Positions 45,001-56,639 of a stretch of DNA of 64,000 nucleotides are shown piece by piece. This stretch comes from Sapria himalayana (Eukaryota; Streptophyta; Magnoliopsida; Malpighiales; Rafflesiaceae). The position numbers were made by a program, and so were the translations under genes. The first letter of the stretch is position 1. Each line of letters begins with the position of its first letter. The stretch is taken from the NCBI GenBank assembly GCA_029783825.1, contig JAREIK010002415.1, forward strand, positions 1,204,506 through 1,268,505, read 5' to 3'. The notes under the pieces are model-generated. The model searched no databases. It worked only from the letters and a program-made list of their open reading frames with translations, and was not told the DNA's origin.

Positions 45001-46134
45001 CACCATTGCCTAATTTAACTTGTGAATTCACTATTGGAAGTAAATCCACAATTATTTTCTTATTTCCAGACATGTGATTTGAGCAACCACTGTCCAGAAA
45101 CCAGGTATTTGGTGAAGATGTGTTATTTGTTTCATTTGAATAAAATAGATGCTCTATAGAGTCTACTCGCTTTGTAAAGCTAGTATTTTTTTTAGAGATG
45201 TTTTTATAGTCTTTTGAGTTATGCCCACATCTTTTATAGTTTAGGCATTGATTTTGTGTTCGAAACCAACACTCTGTCAAAGTGTGGTTTAATCTCTTGC
45301 ATATATTGCAAGAGACATGTTGGTCCTTATGTGAGTTATTAGAGGTTGTAGAAGAAGAGCCAGATTTTATTTTATTTTTATTTTTAGATTTAAAACCATA
45401 CCTTTGACTTGTTCTTCTATTCCTTATGTATTTGGATTGAACTTCATCTTTATTGGGCTTGTCCTCCCATCTTGACTGCATTGCAGTTTTCCAGAAATCT
45501 TTGCCCTCTTCAATAGTCAGCTTTCACATTATTTTAATGAACTCAGAACTTGATGGAATGTCAACTTTGAAAGAACATTGGTTTCCTCTATCACTACCAC
45601 AATGACATTAAATTTATCAGGCATATAGATTAATAAATTTTCAACTAATCGAGTCTTAGAGATGTCTTCTCCATGAATCTTAAGTTGATTAACTATATCA
45701 AGGAATTGAGTTGAAAACTCAGTAAGAGAATTTGATTTTTTCATACTCAGATTTTCAAAATCCATTCTCAAGGAGTGTAAAAGAGCTCCTCGAGCCTTAT
45801 TGTCTCTTTGATATTCCTCGATTAGGAGGTCTCATGGCTCATTGGCCTGAGTACAGCCAAGTAATCAGGGGAATATAGCATTACTTACATCCTATTGGAT
45901 GAAAAATAATGATTTCGCATTCAATTTTCTTAATTCATTCTCTTGTCATAATTCCTTACCCTCCAGAGAAGAGAAATTCGGAGCCTCTTCATATCCAGAG
46001 ACCACGATTTCACATATATCTTGTGAGATAAATAGGGTTCACATTTTAACAAGCCAATCATCAAAATTCTCTCCATCAAATAAGGGAATAAGAATTGATC
46101 CAGAGTTTGATTAGATTTGACCTTTGGAAAACAT
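41996..46134 (-). pseudogene. Copia C gag-pol polyprotein, decayed
   Basis: The start codon is at 46134 and an early stop follows. Gag runs to about 45480 (LPNKFN-like and SMKKSNSLTEFSTQF segments). A zinc knuckle CNICKRLNHTLTEC keeps CX2CX4HX4C; a second knuckle is broken. The protease active site is WFLDSGCSNHMSG (about 45090). Integrase (44640-43980) shows ELLHADICGPM and MERKNRTIMEMARSILNE. Reverse transcriptase starts at 43486 and continues through LDIKTAFLNG; the YVDD catalytic box is degraded (LCIDIIFTS near 42950). RNase H (42409 onward) has STTEARYV, CDNQSTISIA and HSRTKHI. The stop codon lies in the LTR. Many stops and shifts make it non-coding as a whole. Confidence 0.88.
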
Positions 46135-46360
46135 ATTTGTTTAAAAAATAACTTGAAAAAATTAGAACAGAAGGTTGAGGGTTTTATAGAAAATATATTT
46201 TAAACACACAAAATCTTTAGATCTTAGCAGATATGGTTAGATCTGTGCTAGATCTTAAAAAATCACGATAAATAGTTAGTGTTTTCAGAGATCGTCTAAT
46301 CTGGAGAAATTAAATTCGAACAACGTCCAAGAATAATTTCAATCTCAGTTAAAAACACAT

Positions 46361-46372
46361 GCTCTGATACCA
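46361..46372 (-). other. Copia C primer-binding site
   Basis: The minus strand reads TGGTATCAGAGC, complementary to the 3' end of initiator methionine tRNA, three bases inside the 5' LTR. This is the usual primer of plant copia elements. Confidence 0.9.
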
Positions 46373-46375
46373 TAA

Positions 46376-46684
46376 TGTTGTTAAATAACAACAAATCATT
46401 GTTAAAACAAGGATTTTTTAAGAGCAGAGAATGAAACATGAGAAGGTCTAGAGGAGAAGAAGAAGAGAGCACTACGAAGAGAGAAAACCAAGCAAATCAA
46501 TTATCAAAAATGTTCAGCCATAATGTCAAAATAAAAAATCAAAGTTTATATATGACTCTGATAATTGATAAAAAATGATAAAAAGATATACTTTACAGCT
46601 ACCCGAATTTAATAAATATTCATTAAGGGCATAAGAATAAATTCACTCAAGTCCCAATCAACTATATCGAATAACCCGTAAACA
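46376..46684 (-). repeat. Copia C 5' LTR
   Basis: This 309-base LTR aligns with 41691-42001 end to end, with one 3-base gap in the AGA run. Confidence 0.9.
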
Positions 46685-46747
46685 ATACTAATAAAAAAAC
46701 AAGTCATGCCAATACGAGAATACCTATTCGATACCTCTACTACCAAG

Positions 46748-46830
46748 AGCTTGTGATGAGCTCCCATGAGGTTGTTACATGGAGCTCATAATGAGCTCCT
46801 ATGAACTCATTAGTCATTATGAGCTAATTA
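46748..46830. repeat. GAGCTC-type repeat, right part
   Basis: GAGCTTGTGATGAGCTCCC, ACATGGAGCTCATAATGAGCTCC and similar words continue the repeat interrupted at 41272. Confidence 0.55.
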
Positions 46831-48182
46831 TTTATAAACTATTATTTTTGAACTAATTGGATAAATATTATTTTTGAAATATTTAATATAATTGACACTT
46901 TAAGTGAATTATTTTTTAAATATATCATTCTATGTAATTATCAATCTACATTATCTTTATTTGATAATTTTTCTAAACCCAAGGTCTATTTTTATGATGA
47001 TAATTCGCTAGATAAAGTTGATTACATAATTTTATTTGACAATTGAGAAAACTATTCCATACATATGCTATATATACACATATATTCATATATGCTTACG
47101 AATATACATTGTAGAAAAAATTGTGATGGTAGTCAGGTAGTGTACAATCGTGAAATTACAATTTGTGCCCAATTGGGTAGAATTGCAAATCAATGGTCGA
47201 GGTATAATTACGGAGTAGATCCAGCATTGGTCCATTAATCTTTCCATGATTAAGTATTGTTTCCATCTTCTATCTGTCTCTGACCCAGGCAAATTATTGG
47301 CAGCGTGGTTGCCTTCTGTTGACAAAAAAGTTAACTCACTTGAAACAGTCTCATTCAACAGCAGATTTTTGGTCACATGTTGATTTAATTCAATGAATTC
47401 ACAACTAACTCAAGGCAGAGGTGATCAATGTGTTGGGCCCACGACATTACTAACATCTTGCATTAAGAATAATGGAGTAGGAGAAAACGTTTCTACACAA
47501 CTGATCGGAGAGGTACAATAAGAACTCAGTTTTCTGTCTGCTGTCAAGGTAAAGAAAACATTTTTTTCCATTTTACTTTATATATAAAAATAAAAAGAAT
47601 CAGAGGTCTAGATTTTAGATCATCGACCAATTGATAGAACACTCGTTCTTGGGAACCAGATACGTTTACGCAGACGTAGCATCACTCCTTTATTCGTACA
47701 ATTGAGTGGCTCTTCGGTCTACGCTAGTAACCTTTAAAATTTTAATGAATCAAGATCGGCAACTCTAAAAGGACTGTAGTTTCTGAGGCATCAAATTTGT
47801 TTCACTGATGTCCTGTCCACCAAATTTTATGTTTCGAAGTCATCAAAGCTGCATGCCAGTTGATTATTAGGCGGAGCACCATGAAAAACACGCTAGTCAA
47901 TTATCGATTTCTACGTATATTTCGAAGCCATAAAATTTGTTTCACTAATGTACTGTCCACCCAATTTAAAATATCGATTTATACGTATATATCGAATATA
48001 TCAGTATTAATAAATATATCAATACTAAGAATTTATGTATATATATATCAGATATATATCGGTATATATATCGAAAATTTTTATCATTGATTATTTGAAA
48101 GCGTGATTGTGATATAATTCTTCGGGCACATACAAAAAATAAATATTTTTTACTTGAAAAAATTGTTTCTATTGATTATTTG
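46831..48182. other. Spacer with small repeats, no supported gene
   Basis: A 96-codon minus frame at 47086-47376 sits in slightly GC-richer DNA and includes ELTFLSTEGNHAANNLPG. I do not recognise it and find no promoter or splice support. A 40-base segment around AATTTGTTTCACTGATGTCCTG (47788) recurs near 47935. An array of TATATCGATA/TATATCGG words occupies 47965-48080. Confidence 0.35.
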
Positions 48183-48593
48183 TAGGGTAATTATGTTTTG
48201 GGTGCTACCTCATAAATTTTTAAAAATACGAAACTTATATTTTAATATTTGAAAAACACACAACAAATTATAAAACAAATAAAATTAAGTACACTTGAAT
48301 TCATAAGTACTTAACTATCCTCACCCCTCTCCACGAGCTTCATCATGGAGCTCCATCGTGGAGCTCCAGTGAGCTCCACTATGGAGCTCGTAGAGAGGGG
48401 TGAGGAGAGATAGGCGAGGGGCAAGGGCGAGGACGAGGGCGAGGGGCAAGGGCGAGGGTGAGGGACAGGGGAGATGGGCAAGGCTAGTTTAGAACTTATA
48501 AATTTGAGTGCTATTATTTTTTATTTTTTTATTAAAAGATAAGCTTCATAATTTTAAAATTTCTGGGATGGTACCCAAACACATAATTCCCCC
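48183..48593. mobile_element. GAGCTC foldback miniature element, copy 2
   Basis: The left end GGGTAATTATGTTTTGGGTGC pairs with the inverse of the right end, GGGGGAATTATGTGTTTGGG. The arms continue through CAGAAATTT/CATAAATTT and the core holds GAGCTCCATCGTGGAGCTC and its variants, then a GGCGAGGGGCAAGGGC tract. TTA follows on the right (48594-48596), but no clear match was found on the left. The design is the same as 40536-41052. Confidence 0.65.
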
Positions 48594-49300
48594 TTATATG
48601 TATGAGCTCCTCCATCAAATAAAAATGTTTAATAAAAACCTATTGATTTTAAATTAAAACAGAAAAAAAATATTTTTATATTTTTAATACTCAAATAATT
48701 AAATCCAAAAATACTTTCACCCACATAACAAAATGCAACATGACTGAGTATAAGTTTCACCGAATTAAATGTATGTTTCAATAAGATCATTTTAACATTA
48801 TATAATTACATTTGAACACACACACACACACACACACACACAAATACCCACACCCCCAAACACAACTTATACTATACCTTAGCTCACATATGAGCCTTAG
48901 GGCTCTAAGATAGGCATAGATAAGACTCATCTGAACCACATGTTAAGTGTGATGGTATTCATATAATGAGAAAACATATCCGACATCCTTAGAAATATAA
49001 CTTATTTAACCATGATTACAACATCAGTCATCTTTTATAGATTAGATTACCATGATGCGGGTATATAAATATATATATACATATTGAATACCATATATTT
49101 TCATTATATCTAAAATATATAAACATATAATATATATATATATAAACATATAATATATATTATATGTTTTTAAACTCACATATAATATAATATAATATAA
49201 AATATATATATATAAACTCACATATATTTTCATTATATAATTATATATATGTACCAGATAAATATATATATACCATATTATAGTCACACACACGTGCGTG

Positions 49301-49351
<51 letters not shown>

Positions 49352-49600
49352 TCATGTGTATATTGGTTATATTAAATATATTTACTTTTTTTTATGATGA
49401 TAAAGTGTATTTTCAATTTTTCATATTTTAGAGTATCAAAACATAAATATTTTTAGCTTCAAAAAATTTTTTAAAACAAAATTAAACAAGTGTAATTTTT
49501 TATTAAATATTTTTATTTGAGGGTCCCTTTTATATAATGTTTTTGTTTTTACAATTATGTAATTTCTAATAACTTTTATTGTACTTTGTTTGGCTAATTT
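48594..49600. other. AT-rich spacer with microsatellites
   Basis: A (CA)n run lies at 48818-48842, and a large TA/TATAAACA tract leads into (CA)n with CGCG interruptions at 49060-49350. No gene was found. Confidence 0.6.
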
Positions 49601-49607
49601 TTTTGGT

Positions 49608-49785
49608 GAGAATTATGTTTTAGGGTGCTTTCCCAGAAATTTTTAAGATTTAAAACTAAACATTTGATATTTTTTTAGAAGTCGCAAAACTAAAAATAAA
49701 TAAAAAATAAGTGCACCCAAATTCGTAAGTCATAAACTATCCTTTTTCCTACCCACGCCCTCGCCCTCGGCCACGCCCTCCTAAT
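49608..49785. mobile_element. GAGCTC-family foldback element, left half only (copy 3)
   Basis: GAGAATTATGTTTTAGGGTGC and CAGAAATTTTTAAGA correspond to the left arm of copies 1 and 2, followed by AAGTGCACCCAAATTC and a pyrimidine-rich CCACGCCCTCGCCCTCG tract. The core and right arm are missing. Confidence 0.55.
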
Positions 49786-50465
49786 GGTATCTCACCATAT
49801 CTCACCCCATTTATTTGTAGATTATATGCAAGTCCTTTATTATATTTTGTTCCATGTTTTTCCAAATATGCTCCAAACACTTTGTTATAGAAAAGATATA
49901 TTCCTACCATCACTTAAGATATCATGGTACTTCAAATTAGGTGAAAATATTTCTGTGTAAGAACTTCAAATTGGCCTTCACATCTATTTTCTACACTAGC
50001 ACTATTTCAACACATTTTAATACATAATTAGCTATCTATATAATATATTATTTACCATAATATACCATAAAAGGATTCATAAAGTTTATTCTTCATTCAT
50101 CAAATATTTTTACTTCTAAAATACCATTTACTTGCATTTCATGTTGGTTAGCTATATTCTCCCATCATTGGCATTTATTACATCAATATGCAATAATTTA
50201 TAATCATGAAATAATATTAGCTAATAAAAACTAGATTACAATACTTTCTGAGTAATTTTATTCTTCCCAATGCCCTCCATATGGGAATGAATGACATTTG
50301 AACGTAATTGCTTGTTGCTCATTTTTAGGGACACATCTCCTTGTAATTTATATATTTAAAGATTTTTTTATTATGATGTGAAAAATGAGGGTAAGATACC
50401 ATATGTTGTTTTGGGGGCGGTGTAATAGGAAGGTATGATATGAACCAGTCCTATCTATGTGATAG
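49786..50465. other. Spacer without a recognised gene
   Basis: The sequence is AT-rich; nothing further can be supported. Confidence 0.35.
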
Positions 50466-50469
50466 CGTT

Positions 50470-52690
50470 GATGTTTGATTGAATCGCAAGTGTGCATTCT
50501 CATTCCTATCAAGGCATGATAGAAGATTTTTATGCAAAATTAACATACCATGGAAGTCAAGTCTCTATTGTCAGAATTTGTTCATCCGGAAAATTTTCTA
50601 AAATTTTAGCTTCTTTAATATTTTCATCTCCAAGTTCTAATCACAATAATTGGTCGGCTAACACATTGTTGCCCCCATTCTTATCTTTAATTTCAAGATC
50701 AAATTTTTGAAAAATACCCACTTTATTAGTCTGGTTTTAGCCTCTTTTTTGTCATCAAATATTGAACTACTGATTGACCAATTAGATAACCACCTTTACT
50801 ACAAGGATGTATGGTCAGAATTTGTTGCATAAGATAAACACCTTTGCTGTCATCTCCAAGTTATAATCACAATAATTGGTCGGCTATCACATTGTTTCCT
50901 CCATTCTTATCTCTAATTTTAGGATCAAATTTTTGAAAAGTATCCACCTTATCAGTCTAGTTTTAGCCTATATTTTTTTGTCATCAAATATATTGAACTA
51001 CTGAGTGATCCATATAGATAACCACATTTGCTGCAAGGTTGTATGATTAGAATTTGTTGCATAAGAAGACAATGGCTAACATTTCCTTCTTCATTATTGT
51101 ATAATTTACTTGGGCTTCATTTAATATTTCACTAGCATAAGATATTGCTCTATAAAGTTTATTCTACTTCTTTTCAAATAAAACTTTCAAGGCATACATA
51201 TGTTCATGCATTATCCATAATAAAAAAAAGTTCTTCCAATCATAACATGCTCAAAATTGAACTGGTAAAATCAAATATTTTATTTTCAAAGACATATATG
51301 TATTATTTAAGAAAATTAAATATCATATATTTTTTCAATAATTTACACAATAGTTACACTTTTGTTGAAAAGTTGTGGATGAATCATTCGTAAAATCTCA
51401 CGTGTCATAAAACTCATCAGTCCTTTTATGGTAGTACTGTGGGGTAAGGAATTGAAAATGGACACTTTTGCATTATTATTTTTTAATCCTTTAGCTGACA
51501 CTAAATATCCTAATACTAACCATGCACTAACTTCTTTTCCCAATTTATGCTGAAATTCCTCTCTTTACAACTATTCAACACAACTTCTAAATTATCCAAA
51601 TATTCTTTGAAATATTCTTGATAAACAAAGAAATCATCAATGAATATTTCTAGAACTCTTCATTAAGATCAGAAAAGATTACATTTATGCATCTTTGAAA
51701 TATAGCCAGTATATAATAAAGTCCAAATGAGATTTTTCTAAAGGAAAATATTGTATATATGTACTTGAACATTATTTTTTTTTGATATACAAGATCAATT
51801 TAAATTTGATTGTAACCTAAATATCTATATTAAAAACATTAGTAAGAATTACAGGAGATCCTATCCAATTTTTGATCTATAAATGAGAGTTCATAGTGAT
51901 TTTTCTTATTCCTTTGTTTAGTTTCTAATGATCAATACATAGTCTCCATCTAGATGTTGTGAACATGGAAATCACTTCATCATTTGCTATTTTTTCCACC
52001 ATCAATCCTTCTTTCTTTGACACAAAACACATGGGGCTTACACACGAGCTATCAAATATTGCATAGATAATTTTTATGTATAGCCATTTCATAACTAATT
52101 CTTTACAAAATCTTTTATAATTTAATTTAAACCATCTTTGGGGTTCAATTGTCAGCTTCACATTTTCCTCCATAAGGTTCTTATGCATGCATGTCAATGG
52201 GTTGATCCGTTTGATATCATCTAATGACCATACAAAAGTGGCTTCATAATTTTTTATGAGGTTCACTACTTGAGTTCCCACATAAGTATTTAGTAATGCT
52301 AAAATGAAAACTACCTTGTTTTGTTCTCCACCAAAATATCATTATGAAAATGATTGGGAAATACCTTCAAAATTAGCCCATTTGAGGCTTACTACTCTAT
52401 TAGTGATTGTCCTCCATAAGTTGTGACTTCTTCGAAAGTTGTAATGCTATCTTTTATTGTGTCTATGTGACTGCCATGGAATTCAAGTTTTCTATGATTT
52501 TCATTTCCTCCGTCTCATTTTTGTTCTATAATTTATCAAAATTATCTTCTTTAAATCTCCATGTCTCTATCGTCGCTACTATCAAGGTTTTCTCTAGAGA
52601 TTTTTTTAGATCCTTCTCACTCATTTTCCTTAGATGATCATCATATGCATCATTATTTTGATTGATTTTTGTTCTATGTCTCGAGTTATT
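50470..52690 (-). pseudogene. Ty3/gypsy pol remnant (copy on minus strand)
   Basis: The minus strand carries an Athila/Tat-like pol. Protease-end pieces lie at 52280-52680. The RT start is open at 52281-51925 (VWSLDDIKRINPLTCMHKNL, then VSPMCFVSKKEGLMV and RWRLCID). A fragment with LGYLVSAKGL and HSTTIKGLMSF is at 51543-51343. RNase H pieces lie at 51190-51000 (AISYASEILNEAQVNYT). The RT catalytic centre could not be found intact. Frames are broken. It differs in detail from the plus-strand remnant at 7430-8912 but belongs to the same broad family. Confidence 0.72.
50625..51068. repeat. 226-bp tandem duplication in the gypsy remnant
   Basis: Positions 50625-50850 and 50851-51068 align from CATCTCCAAGTT(C/A)TAATCAC to AATTTGTTGCATAAGA. 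Differences are scattered, with small indels. Confidence 0.8.
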
Positions 52691-52714
52691 AGTTCAGTCC
52701 TAGAATTTTAGCTC

Positions 52715-53045
52715 ATAAAAGGGTGCCTAGAAGGAAAAAAAAATGAAAATGATACAAGCAAAAACCAAAATATAACTAAAAATAGTTAATGATACTTAAA
52801 ATTTAGATTTGAGAAGATTTATCAAACTCAATGCTAACGAAACTACTAAAAAGGAATTATTATTTTACAAGGATAATTACATCACCATATGTTGAATAAC
52901 CAAACTAAATAATCTATGATAATGATACCAAAAACTTATTATGATTTTGTTACACTACCTAATTTATTAGATAGGCGATGTCCCAAAAGCTTATTAATAA
53001 AATAATAACATTAATAGAGATCTACAAGTTCATGAGGCATACAAA
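52715..53045 (-). repeat. Gypsy leader-like segment, copy 2
   Basis: Partner of 6510-6810, next to the minus-strand pol. In this copy no gag was recognised between pol and leader, so it is probably deleted. Confidence 0.5.
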
Positions 53046-55185
53046 TTATAAAGAAGACTTTTCATCTAGATATCAATTACATATAGATTATATTAATAGT
53101 TTAGTTATTCAATAGTGAGACAACTCAGTTATAGTAAAATAGACATTCAGATTGTGGGATCAATCTTAGATCTTTGAGCTTATTTATTTAACTTATATAA
53201 TTTTTATTCAAATTAGCTTGAATTATATTATATTTAGATATATAGCAAAGGTTAAAGTGATGTGCAATGAATATTTTATTTAATAGCATACAAGATTATC
53301 ATCATCATTAAGATAATCTCAAAGGTACTCCCCTCATAGTTATCCCCTTAGTACATCACTACCAAGATAACAAATCATCTCTGCTCAATAGATATTCATA
53401 ATCACACATGACCCTTTAGGCAAGTTTGTCAACTATCCTTAATATTTTTTTCATATGCATACTTTTATTCTTTGACCTTAGGTATCATAATGAGTAAGAA
53501 TTGATATAGTTTATAAGCATTTATACTTCCTACTTTGTAAGTAACATACTTGCACAAATAATAAATATTTCTTTTAAGTTTCACCAGTGGGAACCATACG
53601 AGTGAAAACAATTTACAAAGACTATCACTACCTAGTGAGTCATAACATATTCATACATATCCTAATGATTGCATACCATTTAAAGGTATCAAATTGGTTG
53701 TATCATGTTATCATGATACATTTTAGCGAGGCAAACAAAATAACCACAATAGCATCTTGACTGTCTTTTTCTCTATAGACTAAATCACTCTCTTTTGAAT
53801 AAAGATTTTTAATTAGATTTAGTCTATGACATTACAAGTGTACAAGTCATTCAAGTAATAAAAAATAGATGTGAGTCAAGATATCATTCACAGTATTTGA
53901 ACCATTAAAGAAGAGGTTTTTAGTTACTAACTAAAAGATATCAAAAATCAAATACTAAACTCTAAACAAAAGGTCATAGAAAATTCCTAAAAATATCTGA
54001 CTAGATTGGTTCTCTTACAGTACTAACACAAAGTGCAAAAGTGTAGCCAAATTCTTTAGACTTATCTATCATGTCTTATTTCTACAAAAAAGGTTGAAAC
54101 CTATCAAGTACATTAGTCATATGGTATTTGGATCTCTTCTTATAGCTACACCTTTCACCGCATAGATTACCTAGTTTCCCTAGAAGTCTAGGATCTAAGG
54201 GATTACTCATATTTTGTATTGTCTCATGAGAAATGGGTATGTTTCTTTTTCAATACTTAATACCATTTTCTAATTACTATAGATCTCTTGCTTCCTAAGA
54301 CTTGGGTGTTGCAAATCTTTGCAAATGGTTGGTGACTCTTCCTTTTAAATCATTTAGTGTTTTCTTTTCCTTTGATTGGATCCAAGCCAACACAAAGACA
54401 TAGAATACTCAAAAGATTAAAGTGATGTTTCTAGTGATCCATCTAGAGAGTCACTCCAATTCTGCATCTCAGAGATAAAATGGGGATTTCTCTACATGAA
54501 CTGGCAGAGTTTCCTTATTTCCCATGGTTAGCCTCACATTTCTCTTTAATAGATTATTCACCGACCCTCAGAATATTTCTTTCTCCGTGGCACTTAGATG
54601 GCCTTCATACGTAAAGGCAAGATACAATGAGTAAGGGCATTCGATTATAGTATGAGGAATAAGTAAATAAAACACACACTAATCCATTGATCTAGCTTTT
54701 TGTTCAAGGAAATCATATTAATTCCAACAAAAAATAGTTAGATTGATTCAATGAAGCTTTTGTATGGATTAAGACCACCTATGGACTATATATAGTGAAG
54801 AACAAGGTGATTGAACCGAATCATACAATTTCATGCAATTGTTCCTATTCAAATTCAATACAACCATTACATCATAAAAAAATAAGAAATTTTTGTTTAG
54901 ATTCATGCTTTCGACATGTAATGTTCTAGATCCAAACAAAACAACCGAATAAAAGTGACTCTATTCTAGATTTAAGCTAAAAGAAGAAAGAAACAAAATC
55001 ATGTGTTCCCATCAGCTACCAGTAGAATGGGTTGCCTCCCAAACCCTTGTTTATTAAAAAAGAAATTGTTTTTATATGATCTATGCCAACCCTAGCTTCT
55101 AGGATTATTTTTATAAAAATCCAAAATAATCTGCCCACTTCGAATTCTTTGCCTCACCTTCATATCTTTTTTTTCTCTCTTTCAC
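53046..55185. other. Probable gypsy LTR/leader sequence, not resolved
   Basis: The moderately AT-rich, non-coding sequence continues outward from the gypsy leader. LTR boundaries and a target duplication could not be located. No gene was found. Confidence 0.3.
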
Positions 55186-55189
55186 TATC

Positions 55190-55560
55190 ATGACTAACTT
55201 CTAATATTACGATCAAATCTGTTGTCATGACCAAATATTGATGTCATTATCAAATCTATTATCACGACCAAATGTTGATGACATAATGAAGTTTATTGTC
55301 ACGACCAAATATTGATGTTATGACCAAGTCTATTATCATGACCAAATATTGATATTATGACCAAGTCTTTTATCACTACCAAATATTGATGTTACGACTA
55401 AGTCTATTATCACGACCAAATTTTGCTATCATGACAAGTCAGTTATCATGATCCCAAATATTAATGTCATGACCAATGTGCCGTCTCAACTAAGTTTGTT
55501 GTCACAATCATGCTTGTTGTCATGACTAAGTTTATTATCATGATAAAGCCTCGATCATCC
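55190..55560. repeat. Minisatellite of ATCACGACCAAATATTGATG type
   Basis: About a dozen imperfect units of 25-35 bases alternate TTATCA(C/T)GACCAAATATTGATG with TTATGACCAAGTCTA. It lies at the outer side of the gypsy-like region. Confidence 0.75.
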
Positions 55561-56639
55561 TTTCTTGGCACTTGAAAAATATATCACGATCAACTTTATC
55601 TTTCCTCACTCTTGATGGTTGTGACATTATTCACTGGTTGTGACTTGATTTTAGTTCTTCTTCCAATTTTAGTTGCAATAAAGTTCCTTTCGGCATGACA
55701 CAATTTACTCAACTAATTTCCTAGATTTCAGCTGCTATTTTTCTTCTTCTAGCTGAAATCCTACAAAAAATAATAAGAAGAGTAATTTTCTAACCTTTAG
55801 TCATGAAATTCATATCTTAAACATGAAAATATGTCAGGTTAATAGACTAAAATATTGATGACTTTTTGGCTCATCATATCCCAACTTGGTATGACTTGCC
55901 CACGAAATGTTGGGTCATGTCGAGCCATGCCGAAGATGGAATAGGTTATGCTGATAATGATCAATTTGTGCTAGTATGAACCAAATAATTTTTGCTAGTT
56001 TTTAGCCTTTTGGTCTGAAATTATAAATTTGAATAAATTATTTAATTTTTAAAACATTTAATTTGTTAATTATATTTGTTATTTCATTAATTATTAAAAA
56101 ATAAAAATAAAAAACTTAGAATATTTAAAAAAATTCAAAATAAAGAAAAAAATATGGTATTCTGGTGATTGGCAATGACATTCTACTTTTGCAAACCACA
56201 TTTAGATATCATGATCATTAGTTTGTGACTTGACATTATATTTGGGTTGACTGGAATAAAAAATTAAAAAATTCATTTCTTTTCAATAATAAAACAAAAG
56301 AAAAATATGATGAATATATAAATCATAATGAAATAAAAAATAGAAAAAATAAAAAAATGATAATAAGTGCAATTGAATACATCAATAGTACATAAATTAT
56401 GATAAAAAAATATCAAAAATAAACAAACACTAACACAAAATGTCAGCATCATCATCACTTAAATCAAGAACCATCAATCAGTGTTTGTGGTATGGTAGTG
56501 TAGTTGCAGATACAAATCATCATTATCATGAATATATCTAAAGATATTTTTAGTACCTTCAATATCCTTGATTTTCATGTCATATGAATCTTCATAATCT
56601 ATCATCTCTTGTACCTTATCCTAAATGCTCAACTTCAAA

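Larger units (their letters stand above)
41691..46684 (-). mobile_element. Full-length copia retrotransposon C
   Basis: The element is 4994 bases and is bounded by a perfect 5-bp target duplication ATACT (41686-41690 and 46685-46689). Both LTRs begin TGTTGTTA and end in CA on the plus strand. On the minus strand the order is 5' LTR, primer-binding site, gag, protease, integrase, reverse transcriptase, RNase H, purine tract, 3' LTR, the copia order. The LTRs differ at roughly 30 of about 310 positions by my count, so the insertion is old. Confidence 0.92.
41273..46739. mobile_element. hAT element carrying a nested copia
   Basis: The left end is TAGAGGTATCAATTAC and the right end inverts to TAGAGGTATCGAATAG. 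The flanks TTGCCAAG (41265-41272) and CTACCAAG (46740-46747) match at 6 of 8 bases, consistent with an old 8-bp hAT duplication. Without the copia insert the element is about 470 bases, with CTAGCCTGG and TGGCCTGAC words like other hAT copies in the window. It has no transposase of its own. Confidence 0.75.

Noticed and set aside
47086..47376. 96-codon minus-strand frame as a possible gene
   Set aside because: The composition looks somewhat coding, but there is no family match, no promoter and no splice support. It is mentioned only as part of the spacer.
49042..49431. Open frames over the TA/CA tracts
   Set aside because: Pure simple-sequence translation.
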